A stretch of DNA of 64,000 bases from Cohnella sp. OV330 (GTDB taxonomy: Bacteria; Bacillota; Bacilli; Paenibacillales; Paenibacillaceae), in contig NZ_FOKE01000004.1 of assembly GCF_900112065.1 (NCBI RefSeq), positions 124,001 through 188,000 on the forward strand, read 5' to 3'. The notes beneath the pieces were generated by a model. The model was given only the letters and a program-made list of their open reading frames with translations, made no database searches and was not told where the DNA came from. A program made the translations under genes and the position numbers. Of the stretch, positions 1 to 8,858 are shown one piece after another; position 1 is the first letter of the stretch; each line of letters starts with the position of its first letter.

Positions 1-438
1 CCGGCAATAGACGCCGTCCATCCACGCCCCCGTGCGACTCCATCGCGTCTGTCCGCTATTCACGTCGTAAGCGGCCAGCATCCGCTCGCCGTCCGGATCG
101 GCGACGATGAGCGTGTCCCCGGTCGCCGCGAGCATCGCGGAGGCGGAAAACAAGCCGTGCCTTGAAACGAACAGCCGTTCATGATGCCGGCTATGCCTGT
201 CATAGGTCCAAAGGTCGCCGGCGTCGTCGAGCAGAATGAGACGCCCGAACAGGCCGACGGCAAACGCGCTTACCATGCCCACGCCCTCGAGCTCCCCGAA
301 AGCCGCCGTATCCAATACGCCGTATCTCGCGTCGCTGCGCAGCCGCACCGCGTCGCCGACGTCCAGGTTTTCCGCCTGTCCCCGGCGGCTCCAGTGCTCG
401 GGCCTGTTCACCGAAAAATATAATGCTTCATCGTCCAT
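1..438 (-). CDS. eCIS-linked beta-propeller-like protein (partial, 3' end off window)
   Basis: The frame is open from an ATG at 438 to the left edge (146 codons, no stop), so only the N-terminus is present. An SD of GAGGAGG type lies just upstream. The protein starts MDDEALYF and has repeating short strands such as AAYDVNSGQTRW and ILLDDAGDLWTYD, the pattern of PQQ/NHL-type propeller blades. It sits 33 bases after the first baseplate-J gene, so it is probably the next gene of the eCIS operon. Propeller proteins are seen at the 3' end of some contractile-tail loci, where a tip or receptor-related role is possible, but the role here is inference. The blade count cannot be seen from this fragment. 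Confidence 0.7.
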   Translation of the reverse strand, partial: MDDEALYFSVNRPEHWSRRGQAENLDVGDAVRLRSDARYGVLDTAAFGELEGVGMVSAFAVGLFGRLILLDDAGDLWTYDRHSRHHERLFVSRHGLFSASAMLAATGDTLIVADPDGERMLAAYDVNSGQTRWSRTGAWMDGVYCR

Positions 439-471
439 CTACTCGCCTCCTCTCCGGTTCCTGTCGACCTG

Positions 472-2763
472 TTACAATTGGGTACGGCTCAGCAGCTCGA
501 TTCGATGCTCGCCGGAATAGACGAGTCCGTTCGGCGGCAGCAGCACGTCGCCTCCCTGACTTTTGCTTGCGTACCGCCCTTCGCCGTCCAGCCATAGATC
601 CTGCACGTACGCCACGCCGCCGATCCGGCTGAGCGCGGCGAAGACGTCGCCGCGGTAGACCGGCCTTCCGAAAGGCCAGCCGGCCGCGGACTTGAGACTC
701 CCCGAAGGACTAAGCAATTCGTTCAAAACGGCGGCGATTCGCTTCGTCTCGTGCGCGAACTGCGGTTCGACGACGATGACGGCATGAACGGTCACCTTGA
801 TATATTCGGGGGCGATCACGTGAACCTCGGTCCCGATCAGCCGTCGTTCGTCCAAATGGCGGGCGACGGTCTGCAAAAATCCGCGGCTCGGCTTCGGCGT
901 CGGCCGGCGGCTGTAAGGCATGGCGACGACCGTTACCGCATGCGGCACCGGATCGGAGCGTCCTGGCGCATAAGCCGGGATGACGTGCACCCTGGCGACC
1001 CGAAGTCCCGGCGTCGACTTCGCGAGCGCTGCGAAGTCGTCGTCCGTGACGGCGCGATAAGGCTCGTGCCATCGCTGCTGCAAGCGCGCGATGCAATCGC
1101 TCACGCTCTCGCTCTCGGCCCCGCCATAGCCGTAGCCTGCATTGGCCACGGTCACGCCGTAGGCCCGCTGCTCCTCCGACACCCAGCCGGTCATCAAGTT
1201 CGGCTTGATGTTGCCCCGTTCGCCGCCGCCAAGCACGCAGACGACCAGGCACAGATTGAGCTCGTCGCAAGCCGCCGGAATCGCGCCGCGCTCGTCGTTG
1301 CCGAAGCGGATCTCGCAGGTATCCGGATCGAACGTGTAGTGACGGTCGAGCGGTCCTGAACGGTCAAAGTTCTCGACCGGCAGCCAATCCTCCCATAGCC
1401 ATTCGCCCGCACGCTCGCCCGGCGTGCCGACCTGCAGCAGGAAGTGCTCCCGGCGGCGGCAAGCCAGATCGTAGACGGTAAAGCGCTGCATCGGCAAGCC
1501 GTTGCTTCGCCCGATGAAGCGTTTGTCCGCAAAGGTCTTGTCCGCATGGATGCGGCGAACCGCGCCGGGTCCGCCTGGCGGACGCATGCCGCGCTCTCCG
1601 TCGCCGAACAGGATGACGGCGCCGCCCGCGCTCGGCATGTTAACCGAGTAAACGCAGTCGTCCGGCCCGGCATCGCCGATGTCCGGCACCTCCCGCCATT
1701 CCCGCCATCTGCCGTCCCGCTCCCGCACCTGCACGCGCAACAGACCGTACCTCGACAAATAAGTGTCCGCGGGAAGCGTAACCGCTCCCTCTTCCGGAAC
1801 GTCGTAATCGATCGTCTCGCTCAAGGTATCTCGCTGAACGACGAGCGCCGTGTGAAGCAAAATCCGGTCGATGCGAGGAGGCTCCTCGTAACCTTCCTCC
1901 TCGAGCACGCAGCAGATCCACCAGCGCGGCCTGTCATTCGCGGGGTGGACGAGAACCGGGCGAAGCGGCGCAGTCAATCGGATCGTGACGCGGCCGCTGA
2001 AGCTTAAATGCAGCGTCTCGTCGCCGACCGTCTCCAGCGGCAGCCATCCGGAGGCGCCGGTTTGCTCGTCGAACGCGTAGCCTCTCCAGGAAACTTTTGC
2101 GGACGGCACGATGACGGGAGGCGCGTACGCCTCCTCCGATGCTGCCGGCAAAGCCGCCGCGGCAGCGTCGAACGGAATCGGATGCCAAGCGTCGGGGCCG
2201 CCGTGCGCCCCTTCCTCCGCGAGCAAAACCGTCAGCTCGATCGGTTCCCCGACCGGAGGCTCCCGGTCGAACGACACGTAGAGCCTGCTCCCGGTCCTTG
2301 CATCCGCGCCGAACGCATAAAAAGCGACATCCCCCTGCGTATTGGACGCCGTGCGGTCGCTGGCTTCTCGTTCGGTGCGCGTGACGATACGGTCGACGGC
2401 GAGCGGTCTAAGCGTCGTGGATGAGGCGGTCTCGAAGGTTTGGTCCTCGGCGAGCAGCTTCGTTCCTCGCGGCAGCCGGACCGTCTCCCGGATGCCGTCG
2501 AACGAAGCGAGCGCCGCCGACGACGTCGCCTGACGCGGAGACTCGCCTAGCAGCTCGAGAAACTTGCGGCGGTTGCGATCGGGCACCCGGCTCAAATAAA
2601 ACTGCTGCATCTCGCTGATCCATGCGAACAGCTCCAGCATGGTCATGCCGGGGTCGTGCGCGTTTTCGTCGGTCCACTCCGGCAGGCGCCGCTGAATGCC
2701 TTGGCGTGCTTCCTGCAGAATGCTCTCGTATGTGCGATCGTCAAGCGGCAGCTTGGGCAGCAT
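472..2763 (-). CDS. eCIS baseplate assembly protein, baseplate-J family (Afp11-like)
   Basis: This 763-residue protein belongs to the 'putative baseplate assembly protein' family of phage-tail-like particles, which form wedges around the central hub. The N-terminus carries the hallmark motif LPEWTDENAHDPGMTMLELFA at about residues 27-47. The middle has GN-rich baseplate-J motifs (GERGNIKPNLM, then GGAESES near 550) and the C-terminal third is the typical J fold. The ATG at 2763 follows AAAGGAGG with 10 bases of spacing. The gene lies 65 bases after the larger baseplate gene in the same operon. It is the smaller of two paralogous wedge proteins, as in Afp11/Afp12. Confidence 0.9.
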   Translation of the reverse strand: MLPKLPLDDRTYESILQEARQGIQRRLPEWTDENAHDPGMTMLELFAWISEMQQFYLSRVPDRNRRKFLELLGESPRQATSSAALASFDGIRETVRLPRGTKLLAEDQTFETASSTTLRPLAVDRIVTRTEREASDRTASNTQGDVAFYAFGADARTGSRLYVSFDREPPVGEPIELTVLLAEEGAHGGPDAWHPIPFDAAAAALPAASEEAYAPPVIVPSAKVSWRGYAFDEQTGASGWLPLETVGDETLHLSFSGRVTIRLTAPLRPVLVHPANDRPRWWICCVLEEEGYEEPPRIDRILLHTALVVQRDTLSETIDYDVPEEGAVTLPADTYLSRYGLLRVQVRERDGRWREWREVPDIGDAGPDDCVYSVNMPSAGGAVILFGDGERGMRPPGGPGAVRRIHADKTFADKRFIGRSNGLPMQRFTVYDLACRRREHFLLQVGTPGERAGEWLWEDWLPVENFDRSGPLDRHYTFDPDTCEIRFGNDERGAIPAACDELNLCLVVCVLGGGERGNIKPNLMTGWVSEEQRAYGVTVANAGYGYGGAESESVSDCIARLQQRWHEPYRAVTDDDFAALAKSTPGLRVARVHVIPAYAPGRSDPVPHAVTVVAMPYSRRPTPKPSRGFLQTVARHLDERRLIGTEVHVIAPEYIKVTVHAVIVVEPQFAHETKRIAAVLNELLSPSGSLKSAAGWPFGRPVYRGDVFAALSRIGGVAYVQDLWLDGEGRYASKSQGGDVLLPPNGLVYSGEHRIELLSRTQL

Positions 2764-2828
2764 CGGCGCCTTGCCTCCTTTTTAAGTTTATGGTGTTTCG
2801 CTTCGGATTTGCGTCGCGCGTTCGCCGA

Positions 2829-5800
2829 TTATCCGAGCCGGGCCGTAACCTGATGGCTCCCGGATACGACGATGCCGTGCGGCAGGTCGCGAAGCGCGGA
2901 TTCGGGCACCTCACGCGCCTCGCCGTGCTCGATGACGACGACGCTCATATGAAGCAGCTCGACCTCGAGCACCGTCCGTTCCGATTGAAGCAGGCCGTAC
3001 AGCGCGGAGGCATGGACCGTCTCGCCGATTTGCCAGCCGCGTCCGTCGATCTGTCCGCCGCGCGTATCGAGGTACCGGTCCAACGCCTTGAGACAGGCCG
3101 CTTCGGTCGGTACGACATCGTCCGCGCTACCGGTCCGCACGATGGCTTTGACGGATATTTCTAGCAATGCCGGCGGCATGATCGTCAGCCGGCCGCCCTG
3201 CAGCAGCAGATTGGAAGCCTTGTCCCGAAGCGCGGCCTCGATCTTCTTTTTGATCTCCGGGAAAAAAGCGACGCCTTCGCGGCCGCCGAGCGGCAGCGCC
3301 ACGACGACGACCTTGCCCGGCGCGCGCCGGAGACGCGCATCCCGTCCCGGCAGGCAGCGCACCTGCGCGATCGAGGGATCCGACTCCCGCACGATCCACT
3401 CCATGTCGGAGGCGGATACCGCGCGCCCGCGGTGACGGGCATGCTGCGGACCGCGCTCCATCGCGCGCGCTAGCGATTCCGCGTCGCCGCCGCCGACGGC
3501 CGCCGACGGATTGCCGACGCTGTCGACGAAGGCGAGCGGCTGCAGCAGTCCCCGGATCGCCCGCGCAGGCACGTTGCCGCGCGCGCCTTCGGTGACCTGG
3601 TACGTCACGCGCACTTTGTCGGTGCCCGCGAGCGGAAGCCCCATGCCTGATTTGCCGTCACCAAAACGCAGCCGTCCGGAAGCTTCGTCGATCGTATAAT
3701 GCCGATCGTGCGGCAGCGATCCGGCGAGCGTCTCGACCGCCTGCCAACGAATCCAAACGCGCGTCTGGCGTCCTTCGCTGTCCCGATGCGCCTCGTACCG
3801 GTCCTCGTCCATTTCGGCCAGCGTCTGCTCGCCCACGAACCCCGTCTCCTCGACCCATACCTCTTGAGAGACGACCGGCGCGGCGGATAGCTGCCAGCCG
3901 TCGCTCGTCCGCTCGGGATATTCATCCCGCAGCGTCCGCCGCTGGACGACGGAGACCGCATTGCGATCGACGCGCAGCACCGTTGGAACCAACGCCCCCT
4001 TGTTTCCGAACCGACCGTCGCGGTTCAGCGCGCGCAGCCATACTCGCTCGACGCCGAACAGGCGTACCGGCTCCAGCCCCGGAGGTCCGGCGAATTGAAA
4101 GGCCCCGGATTCGGTAAACCCGTTTGTCGTATCCATCCCCTTGAGCGGTACCCAGGCGAAGCGCAGCCCGTCGCGGACGAGCGCTTCCCATTCGATCCAT
4201 GGCGCGCCCTCGTTCGCGGGCACCTGCCTGCCGAGCTGAAACGACAGACGGATCGGCCCCTTCAAGGGCGCTTGATCAAAGCCTAAGTATACGGCCGGAG
4301 AAGGACAATCGATCGGCAAGAAAGGCCGGAACGGCTCTCCGCCTTGGCGCAGCTGCGCGGTCTTGTCCGTCCATTCCGCATTGTTGAGCGTATAGGCATG
4401 CGCCGGCGCGAGCCGGTCGTCGGAGGAGTAGGCGTACGTCAGCGACATGCGCGACAGATGCGGCGTCATGTATTCGACGACCGGCTGATTGACCGTATCC
4501 ATGGCGGCGACGCGAACGCGAAGCCACCAGTCCCAAGTGCCGTTGACGAACGTCCGCTCCCAGTCGGCCGGGCAGTCAAGCTCAAGCGCGAAACTGCCGG
4601 CATGCTCCTCGGGCAAATTCGCGAACAGTTCCTCGTAGCGGCCGCTGCCCGGGAGGCGCATCCAGCTCTCGCCGTTCCAATACTCCCATAGCACGCGGCG
4701 GACATACAAACGCTGAGGCGGCTTGCGCGCGAAATCGGCCGTACGCATGACCATGCGCCAGCGCACCTCGGGATCGGGCGCCATGCGCAGCTCCCAAGGG
4801 TCCCACCGGGCGTCGAACCGCAGCGTCAGCCGGCTGCCGTGCTTGCTGAATGCCTCGGGACAAGCCAGATGGAACAGAGAGTATTGGAAAAACTGCTGTC
4901 CGAACGGGAAAAAGCCCGTGGCGTCCAGCTCCAGATCGCCCGAATATAGCAGCGCCGGCGGTATGCCCCCGGGATCTGCCGCCAGATCGTGCTCGCCCCG
5001 GAGCGACAGCTGCTCGACCTCTGGCAGCCGGGCAAGCGCCGGGGACACGGCAAGACCGTCTCGGTCGGGCTTGACCCGCGCGCGGATCCAGCGACCTTCC
5101 GCTTCGCCTACCGCGGAATTACCGATGCGTCCCTGGGTCGTCTTCCATAGCGTTACTTCGTTGCGAACGCTCGTCACCCGGTCGAACAGCCGCCAACCGC
5201 CCGAAGACTCGTCATACCAGGACCACTCGAGCCAATCCGTGTCGGCCATGCCGCGCGCAAGCTCCGGCTCCGCGTAGCGTTTGGCGGAATTAAACCAGGA
5301 TAACGTCAGACGCGCCGGGTGGTTCAGCTCGAAAAGTCCGTCGTGCCTGATATACAGCTCGTGCCGCTGAAGATCGTCTCCCTCCGCGCCGAACACCGCG
5401 ATCTCCGGCGCTGCGCCGGCCGCCGCCTCGTCCTCGTAAGCGCCGGAAGCGCGCACGATCATATCGCGCTGCGGATGGACGTTGATCCATTCGACGAGCC
5501 TGGCAGGCGTCACGAGGAGCGCGTGCTCGGTCTCGAACGAAATGTCTTCGCCGCCGTCCTGCGCCTCGGCCGTAAGCTGCGTCCCTTGGGGCACGTAAAC
5601 AGGCTCATAGGCGCCGTCCGCCAGACGGAAAACGGCCGTCGCGCGTGCCGCGCGAGCAGGCTGGAGCTTGACCCCGAGCAGCTCGAGGAAGGATATGAAG
5701 TTGTTCAGCGGCGCGCGGTTCAAGCGCTTGACGTTTTCCTCCAGCATCTCCGCCGCCAGGAAAAACAAAGCGGTGCCTGCGTCGGGGTCGTCCGGCGAGA

Positions 5801-5924
5801 ACCGCCATTCCGGCGTATAATGAGGCGCCATCGTTCTGAAGCGCTCCGCGAACGCCGCGACGTCGCTGCCGTCGATCGGGGGAGGCAGGCGCATGCCCGT
5901 CGTCTCCGTTGCATCTGGCTTCAT
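2829..5924 (-). CDS. eCIS baseplate assembly protein, large baseplate-J family member (Afp12-like)
   Basis: This 1031-residue protein is predicted to form the outer baseplate wedge. The N-terminus (YTPEWRFSPDDPDAGTALFFLAAEM, about residues 36-60) is a divergent form of the motif in the neighbouring wedge protein. Near residues 750-830 the phrases DGKSGMGLP, GARGNVPARAI and AVGGGDAESLARAM mark the baseplate-J core. An SD (GGGAGGA) precedes the ATG at 5924. The preceding gp25 gene ends 30 bases upstream, so the two are co-transcribed. The two wedge genes side by side are a standard eCIS and T4-type arrangement. Confidence 0.88.
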   Translation of the reverse strand: MKPDATETTGMRLPPPIDGSDVAAFAERFRTMAPHYTPEWRFSPDDPDAGTALFFLAAEMLEENVKRLNRAPLNNFISFLELLGVKLQPARAARATAVFRLADGAYEPVYVPQGTQLTAEAQDGGEDISFETEHALLVTPARLVEWINVHPQRDMIVRASGAYEDEAAAGAAPEIAVFGAEGDDLQRHELYIRHDGLFELNHPARLTLSWFNSAKRYAEPELARGMADTDWLEWSWYDESSGGWRLFDRVTSVRNEVTLWKTTQGRIGNSAVGEAEGRWIRARVKPDRDGLAVSPALARLPEVEQLSLRGEHDLAADPGGIPPALLYSGDLELDATGFFPFGQQFFQYSLFHLACPEAFSKHGSRLTLRFDARWDPWELRMAPDPEVRWRMVMRTADFARKPPQRLYVRRVLWEYWNGESWMRLPGSGRYEELFANLPEEHAGSFALELDCPADWERTFVNGTWDWWLRVRVAAMDTVNQPVVEYMTPHLSRMSLTYAYSSDDRLAPAHAYTLNNAEWTDKTAQLRQGGEPFRPFLPIDCPSPAVYLGFDQAPLKGPIRLSFQLGRQVPANEGAPWIEWEALVRDGLRFAWVPLKGMDTTNGFTESGAFQFAGPPGLEPVRLFGVERVWLRALNRDGRFGNKGALVPTVLRVDRNAVSVVQRRTLRDEYPERTSDGWQLSAAPVVSQEVWVEETGFVGEQTLAEMDEDRYEAHRDSEGRQTRVWIRWQAVETLAGSLPHDRHYTIDEASGRLRFGDGKSGMGLPLAGTDKVRVTYQVTEGARGNVPARAIRGLLQPLAFVDSVGNPSAAVGGGDAESLARAMERGPQHARHRGRAVSASDMEWIVRESDPSIAQVRCLPGRDARLRRAPGKVVVVALPLGGREGVAFFPEIKKKIEAALRDKASNLLLQGGRLTIMPPALLEISVKAIVRTGSADDVVPTEAACLKALDRYLDTRGGQIDGRGWQIGETVHASALYGLLQSERTVLEVELLHMSVVVIEHGEAREVPESALRDLPHGIVVSGSHQVTARLG

Positions 5925-5954
5925 GCCCTACAGTCCTCCCGCTGCGCTTTCACG

Positions 5955-6356
5955 TTATTTGGTGCCTTCGTCCAGATAAAACGGGTACACCTGATTGAAC
6001 AGGTTGTTCGTCGATCGGACGACGTAGTCCACGGACAGCTTGATGCGGCCGGGCTGAGACGGATCCGTCTCGGCGCGCACCTCCACGTCTTTGACGCGCG
6101 GCTCCCAGACGACGATCGCCTCGCGCGCATCGCTCTCGAGCAAGCGCAGCGTCGTCTCGTCAAGTCCGGAGAAGGCGTACCCGGACAACCCGCTGCCGAA
6201 GCCCGGACGCATGACGCGTTCCCCGCGCGACGTCATGAGCACGATGCGGATCGCTTCCGCGATATCGTCCTCGCCCTCCGACATCAGCATGCGGCCGGTC
6301 GTTGCGTCGACCCCGACGGGGAAACGCCAGCCTTTGCCTAAAAACGAAGCGGACAT
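5955..6356 (-). CDS. gp25/GPW-like baseplate protein (Afp9-like)
   Basis: This 133-residue protein of the gp25 (lysozyme-like fold) family is a core baseplate wedge component that nucleates the first sheath ring. The family pattern is clear: GWRFPVGVDATTGRMLMSEGEDDIAEAI at residues 9-36, then the conserved MTSRGERVMRPGFGSGL segment and the C-terminal WEPRVKDVEV strand. Length is typical (110-150 residues). An SD GGGAGG lies 8 bases before the ATG at 6356. It sits between the spike gene and the wedge genes, the usual position. Confidence 0.93.
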   Translation of the reverse strand: MSASFLGKGWRFPVGVDATTGRMLMSEGEDDIAEAIRIVLMTSRGERVMRPGFGSGLSGYAFSGLDETTLRLLESDAREAIVVWEPRVKDVEVRAETDPSQPGRIKLSVDYVVRSTNNLFNQVYPFYLDEGTK

Positions 6357-6403
6357 GTCCTTTCCTCCCTGCCGCGAACGCCGGCAATCGCCGGTCGGCC
6401 GCG

Positions 6404-7117
6404 CTAGTTGATCTTGACCAGCGAGCCCTTGATATTGATAATGCCGTCGCTCTTCATATCGATGCTCGCCGACGCCTGCAGGCTAAGCTGCGCGGACGCC
6501 TCGATTTTCAGCTGGGTGCCTTTGATCTCGACGGCGTTCGGCGCTTCGATCGTGATCTTGCCGGTCTTGTCGAGCGTGATCTTGGCGCCCGCCGACTTGA
6601 CGACGACCGTCCCCGTCCCGCCTCCGGTCAGCACGACCGATTGAACGCCGTCGTTCGTCGCCACCTCGACCTTGTTTTCTTTTTCCGAGATGTCGACTTT
6701 AAAGCCTTTGGCCGTCTTGAGCGTGATCTTGCCGTCTCCGTCGGTATCCTGAAAAAGCATCTCGTGCCCGCCGCGCGAGCGAATTTTGCGGATATCGTTT
6801 TTTTCGTGCTTGGCCGGCGGCAATGCGTTTTTGGTCCACAGGCTGCCGATGACGTACGGGAGCTTGAGGCTGCCCATCTCGAAAGCGACCAGCACCTCGT
6901 CCCCGACCTCGGGCACGAACAGCGTCCCCCGGTCGACGCCGCCCATGAGCGATGCGATCGGCACCCAGTCGGTCTCGTTGTCGTTTTCCCGCACCTTAAA
7001 CTTGAGCTTCACGCGGTTGCGCTTCTCCGGGTCGCTGTTGTTCGTGACGGTGGCGACCATGACGCCGTTCACGCTGCCCGCGTTCGGCCGCGAAGCCGAG
7101 TAGTCTTGCCCCATCAT
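6404..7117 (-). CDS. eCIS spike protein (gpV/VgrG C-terminal type)
   Basis: This 237-residue spike has an N-terminal OB-like region (VATVTNNSDPEKRNRVKLKF, then VPEVGDEVLVAFE) and a C-terminal half made of regular alternating strands (SAGAKITLDKTGKITIEA and similar), the signature of a triple-stranded beta-helix needle. The start is the first ATG of ATGATG at 7117. It overlaps the TGA of the hub gene by 4 bases and has an SD (GGAGGGG) 8 bases upstream. A longer upstream reading of the frame runs through the hub gene and is rejected. In Afp8 and VgrG, hub and spike are one polypeptide; here they are two translationally coupled genes. Confidence 0.9.
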   Translation of the reverse strand: MMGQDYSASRPNAGSVNGVMVATVTNNSDPEKRNRVKLKFKVRENDNETDWVPIASLMGGVDRGTLFVPEVGDEVLVAFEMGSLKLPYVIGSLWTKNALPPAKHEKNDIRKIRSRGGHEMLFQDTDGDGKITLKTAKGFKVDISEKENKVEVATNDGVQSVVLTGGGTGTVVVKSAGAKITLDKTGKITIEAPNAVEIKGTQLKIEASAQLSLQASASIDMKSDGIINIKGSLVKIN

Positions 7118-8211
7118 ATGGCGTTCCCCTCCACGTTGAAGCTGGTGACGTAGCCGTTCGTATCGATGGCATGAACGACATTGTTCAGCAGCATCGGCTG
7201 GTTGAACAGGCGGCCGACGTTCTGCAACTTGATGAACCGGCCCGCGCGAATCTCGGGGAGTCCGATGCATGTGCCCGAGCCGGTCACCAGCTCCATCGCC
7301 TTGTCGTGCATGATCGAGTCCGCGAGCTTCTGCGCGGCGGCGACCGTCGTGTCTTCCATGAATTCCGTCTCGATCAAATAAGACGAGAGCGCGCCCATGA
7401 TATTGGGGCCGGATCGGCCGTTCGAGCCGATGATGTCGACCGCCTTCGACTTCGCCTCGATCGGCTCGTGCGTGTCGGGATCGATGCCTCTCACGACGAC
7501 CTGCGTCACCTGGTTCGAGATGTCCACCTCCGCGGAGTAGCTCAGCAAGCTCTTGCCGTACGTGAGCGTGAGCACCTCTGCCGCGGAAGGATTGCGCTTT
7601 TTAAAATAGAGCTTCGACCCGACGACCATGAAGTCCCGTTCGTTGTCGAACGCAAGGGAATGCAAAAAGTGAAAATCGCTCACCCGGTGCTGCTCGATGC
7701 GCGGGATCGGCGACATCGTATCGTCGACGTCGGGCGTCAACCCGTACTTCGAAGCGATCTGCCGGGCGACGTCGCTCGCCTTCTTGTCCTTCCACTGGCT
7801 CGATTGCTTGCTTCGCATCATAAGCATCGACTTGTCCATGCCCTTGACGCTCACTACCGGCAGCCCGCCTGTCGGGTAATCGACGCCGACGCCGGTCACG
7901 AGGCCTTCGAAAACCGTTTCGAAGCGATCGGTATACCCCATCTTGATCGTGATCGATTTGCCGACGTCGACCAGGGAACCGAGCCAATTGAGCGAGCGGG
8001 CGACGGGATCGAAGGCGTTGGAGATGCGGAAGCTGAAGTGGTCCGAAAACATCCCGGTCCTCGACGTGACGCGCAGTCCTTGAACGGCCGCGCCGATCCG
8101 AACGAGATTTTGCCCGTCGATGAGAATCTCGAACGCCGGAGCGAAAAACGAACGGTATTTGCTCTCAAGCTGCGACAGCTCGTACGTCGTCGTATCGAAC
8201 TTGACCGTCAC
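7114..8211 (-). CDS. eCIS hub protein, phage late control gene D (gpD/gp27) family
   Basis: This 365-residue protein of the gpD/gp27 family forms the trimeric hub that adapts the six-fold tube to the spike. Family features are the opening ILIDGQNL segment, the ISNAFDPVA strand, the VSVKGMDKS motif before the ASDVARQIASKYGL helix, and QHRVSDFHFLHSLA near residues 180-193, typical of the domain that reads 'qs..sdfdFL..LA'. The start at 8211 is GTG behind an AGGA-type SD, 6 bases after the stop of the LysM gene. The 3' end overlaps the spike start (ATGA), so hub and spike are probably made in equal amounts. Confidence 0.9.
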   Translation of the reverse strand: MTVKFDTTTYELSQLESKYRSFFAPAFEILIDGQNLVRIGAAVQGLRVTSRTGMFSDHFSFRISNAFDPVARSLNWLGSLVDVGKSITIKMGYTDRFETVFEGLVTGVGVDYPTGGLPVVSVKGMDKSMLMMRSKQSSQWKDKKASDVARQIASKYGLTPDVDDTMSPIPRIEQHRVSDFHFLHSLAFDNERDFMVVGSKLYFKKRNPSAAEVLTLTYGKSLLSYSAEVDISNQVTQVVVRGIDPDTHEPIEAKSKAVDIIGSNGRSGPNIMGALSSYLIETEFMEDTTVAAAQKLADSIMHDKAMELVTGSGTCIGLPEIRAGRFIKLQNVGRLFNQPMLLNNVVHAIDTNGYVTSFNVEGNAI

Positions 8212-8217
8212 CCGTCC

Positions 8218-8844
8218 TCACTCCAATCTCGGGATGATAAGCTTGCGCCCCGCCGGCAGGCGCCGCGGATTGTCGATGCCGTTGGCTTCGGCGATGGCCC
8301 GCCATTGGGACGGGTCCTCGTACTCCTCGGCGGCGATCATCCACAACTGCTCGTCCTGCTTCAGCGTCTTCTGCTTCGTGCGGTCGGCCGATTGGCGCGG
8401 CACCTGCTGGTACTGCTCCGTCATGCTCAGCACCGCGCGCAACGTTACGTTCAGCGTCGCCCGCACCGGAATGCCGGTGTCGAGAAACATCGTGAACCGC
8501 TGCGACACCTTTTCCGCGACGCCCTTGAAGTTGAGCGAGCCCCATACGAACCTGCACAAGGGCGGCGCGTGCAAATCGCTGTCGACCTGCAGCAGCCCGC
8601 TGATCTTCGCCGTATGCGCGCGGACGTCGGTTCCTTTTTCGTAAGTGTCGAAAAACAGATCCATCGTCAGCGTCGTCGCCTCTCCGCTCACGAACTGGGC
8701 GATCGGCGATTGCAGGCCGGGCACGGCATGCCACGAATAACTGTTGCCGGCCTGCAGCATATATTCGCCAGGATTGAACAGCACGTCGACCGTCTCTTGC
8801 GAATTGCTCTTGATGATGACGATTTTGGCTTTGGACAAGGCCAT
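8218..8844 (-). CDS. eCIS inner-tube adaptor with C-terminal LysM (Afp7/gp53-like)
   Basis: This 208-residue protein has a tube-associated N-terminal domain (SQETVDVLFNPGEYMLQAGN near residues 14-33, and VSGEATTLTMDLFFDTYEKG) and a C-terminal LysM-like module (QLWMIAAEEYEDPSQWRAIAEANGI...RLPAGRKLIIP). This layout is known from CIS tube-initiator adaptor proteins, which clamp hub and baseplate around the tube. In this family the LysM is a structural clamp in the baseplate rather than a demonstrated peptidoglycan binder. A strong SD (GGAGG) lies 8 bases before the ATG at 8844. Confidence 0.9.
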   Translation of the reverse strand: MALSKAKIVIIKSNSQETVDVLFNPGEYMLQAGNSYSWHAVPGLQSPIAQFVSGEATTLTMDLFFDTYEKGTDVRAHTAKISGLLQVDSDLHAPPLCRFVWGSLNFKGVAEKVSQRFTMFLDTGIPVRATLNVTLRAVLSMTEQYQQVPRQSADRTKQKTLKQDEQLWMIAAEEYEDPSQWRAIAEANGIDNPRRLPAGRKLIIPRLE

Positions 8845-8858
8845 CGTGAATTCCTCCG

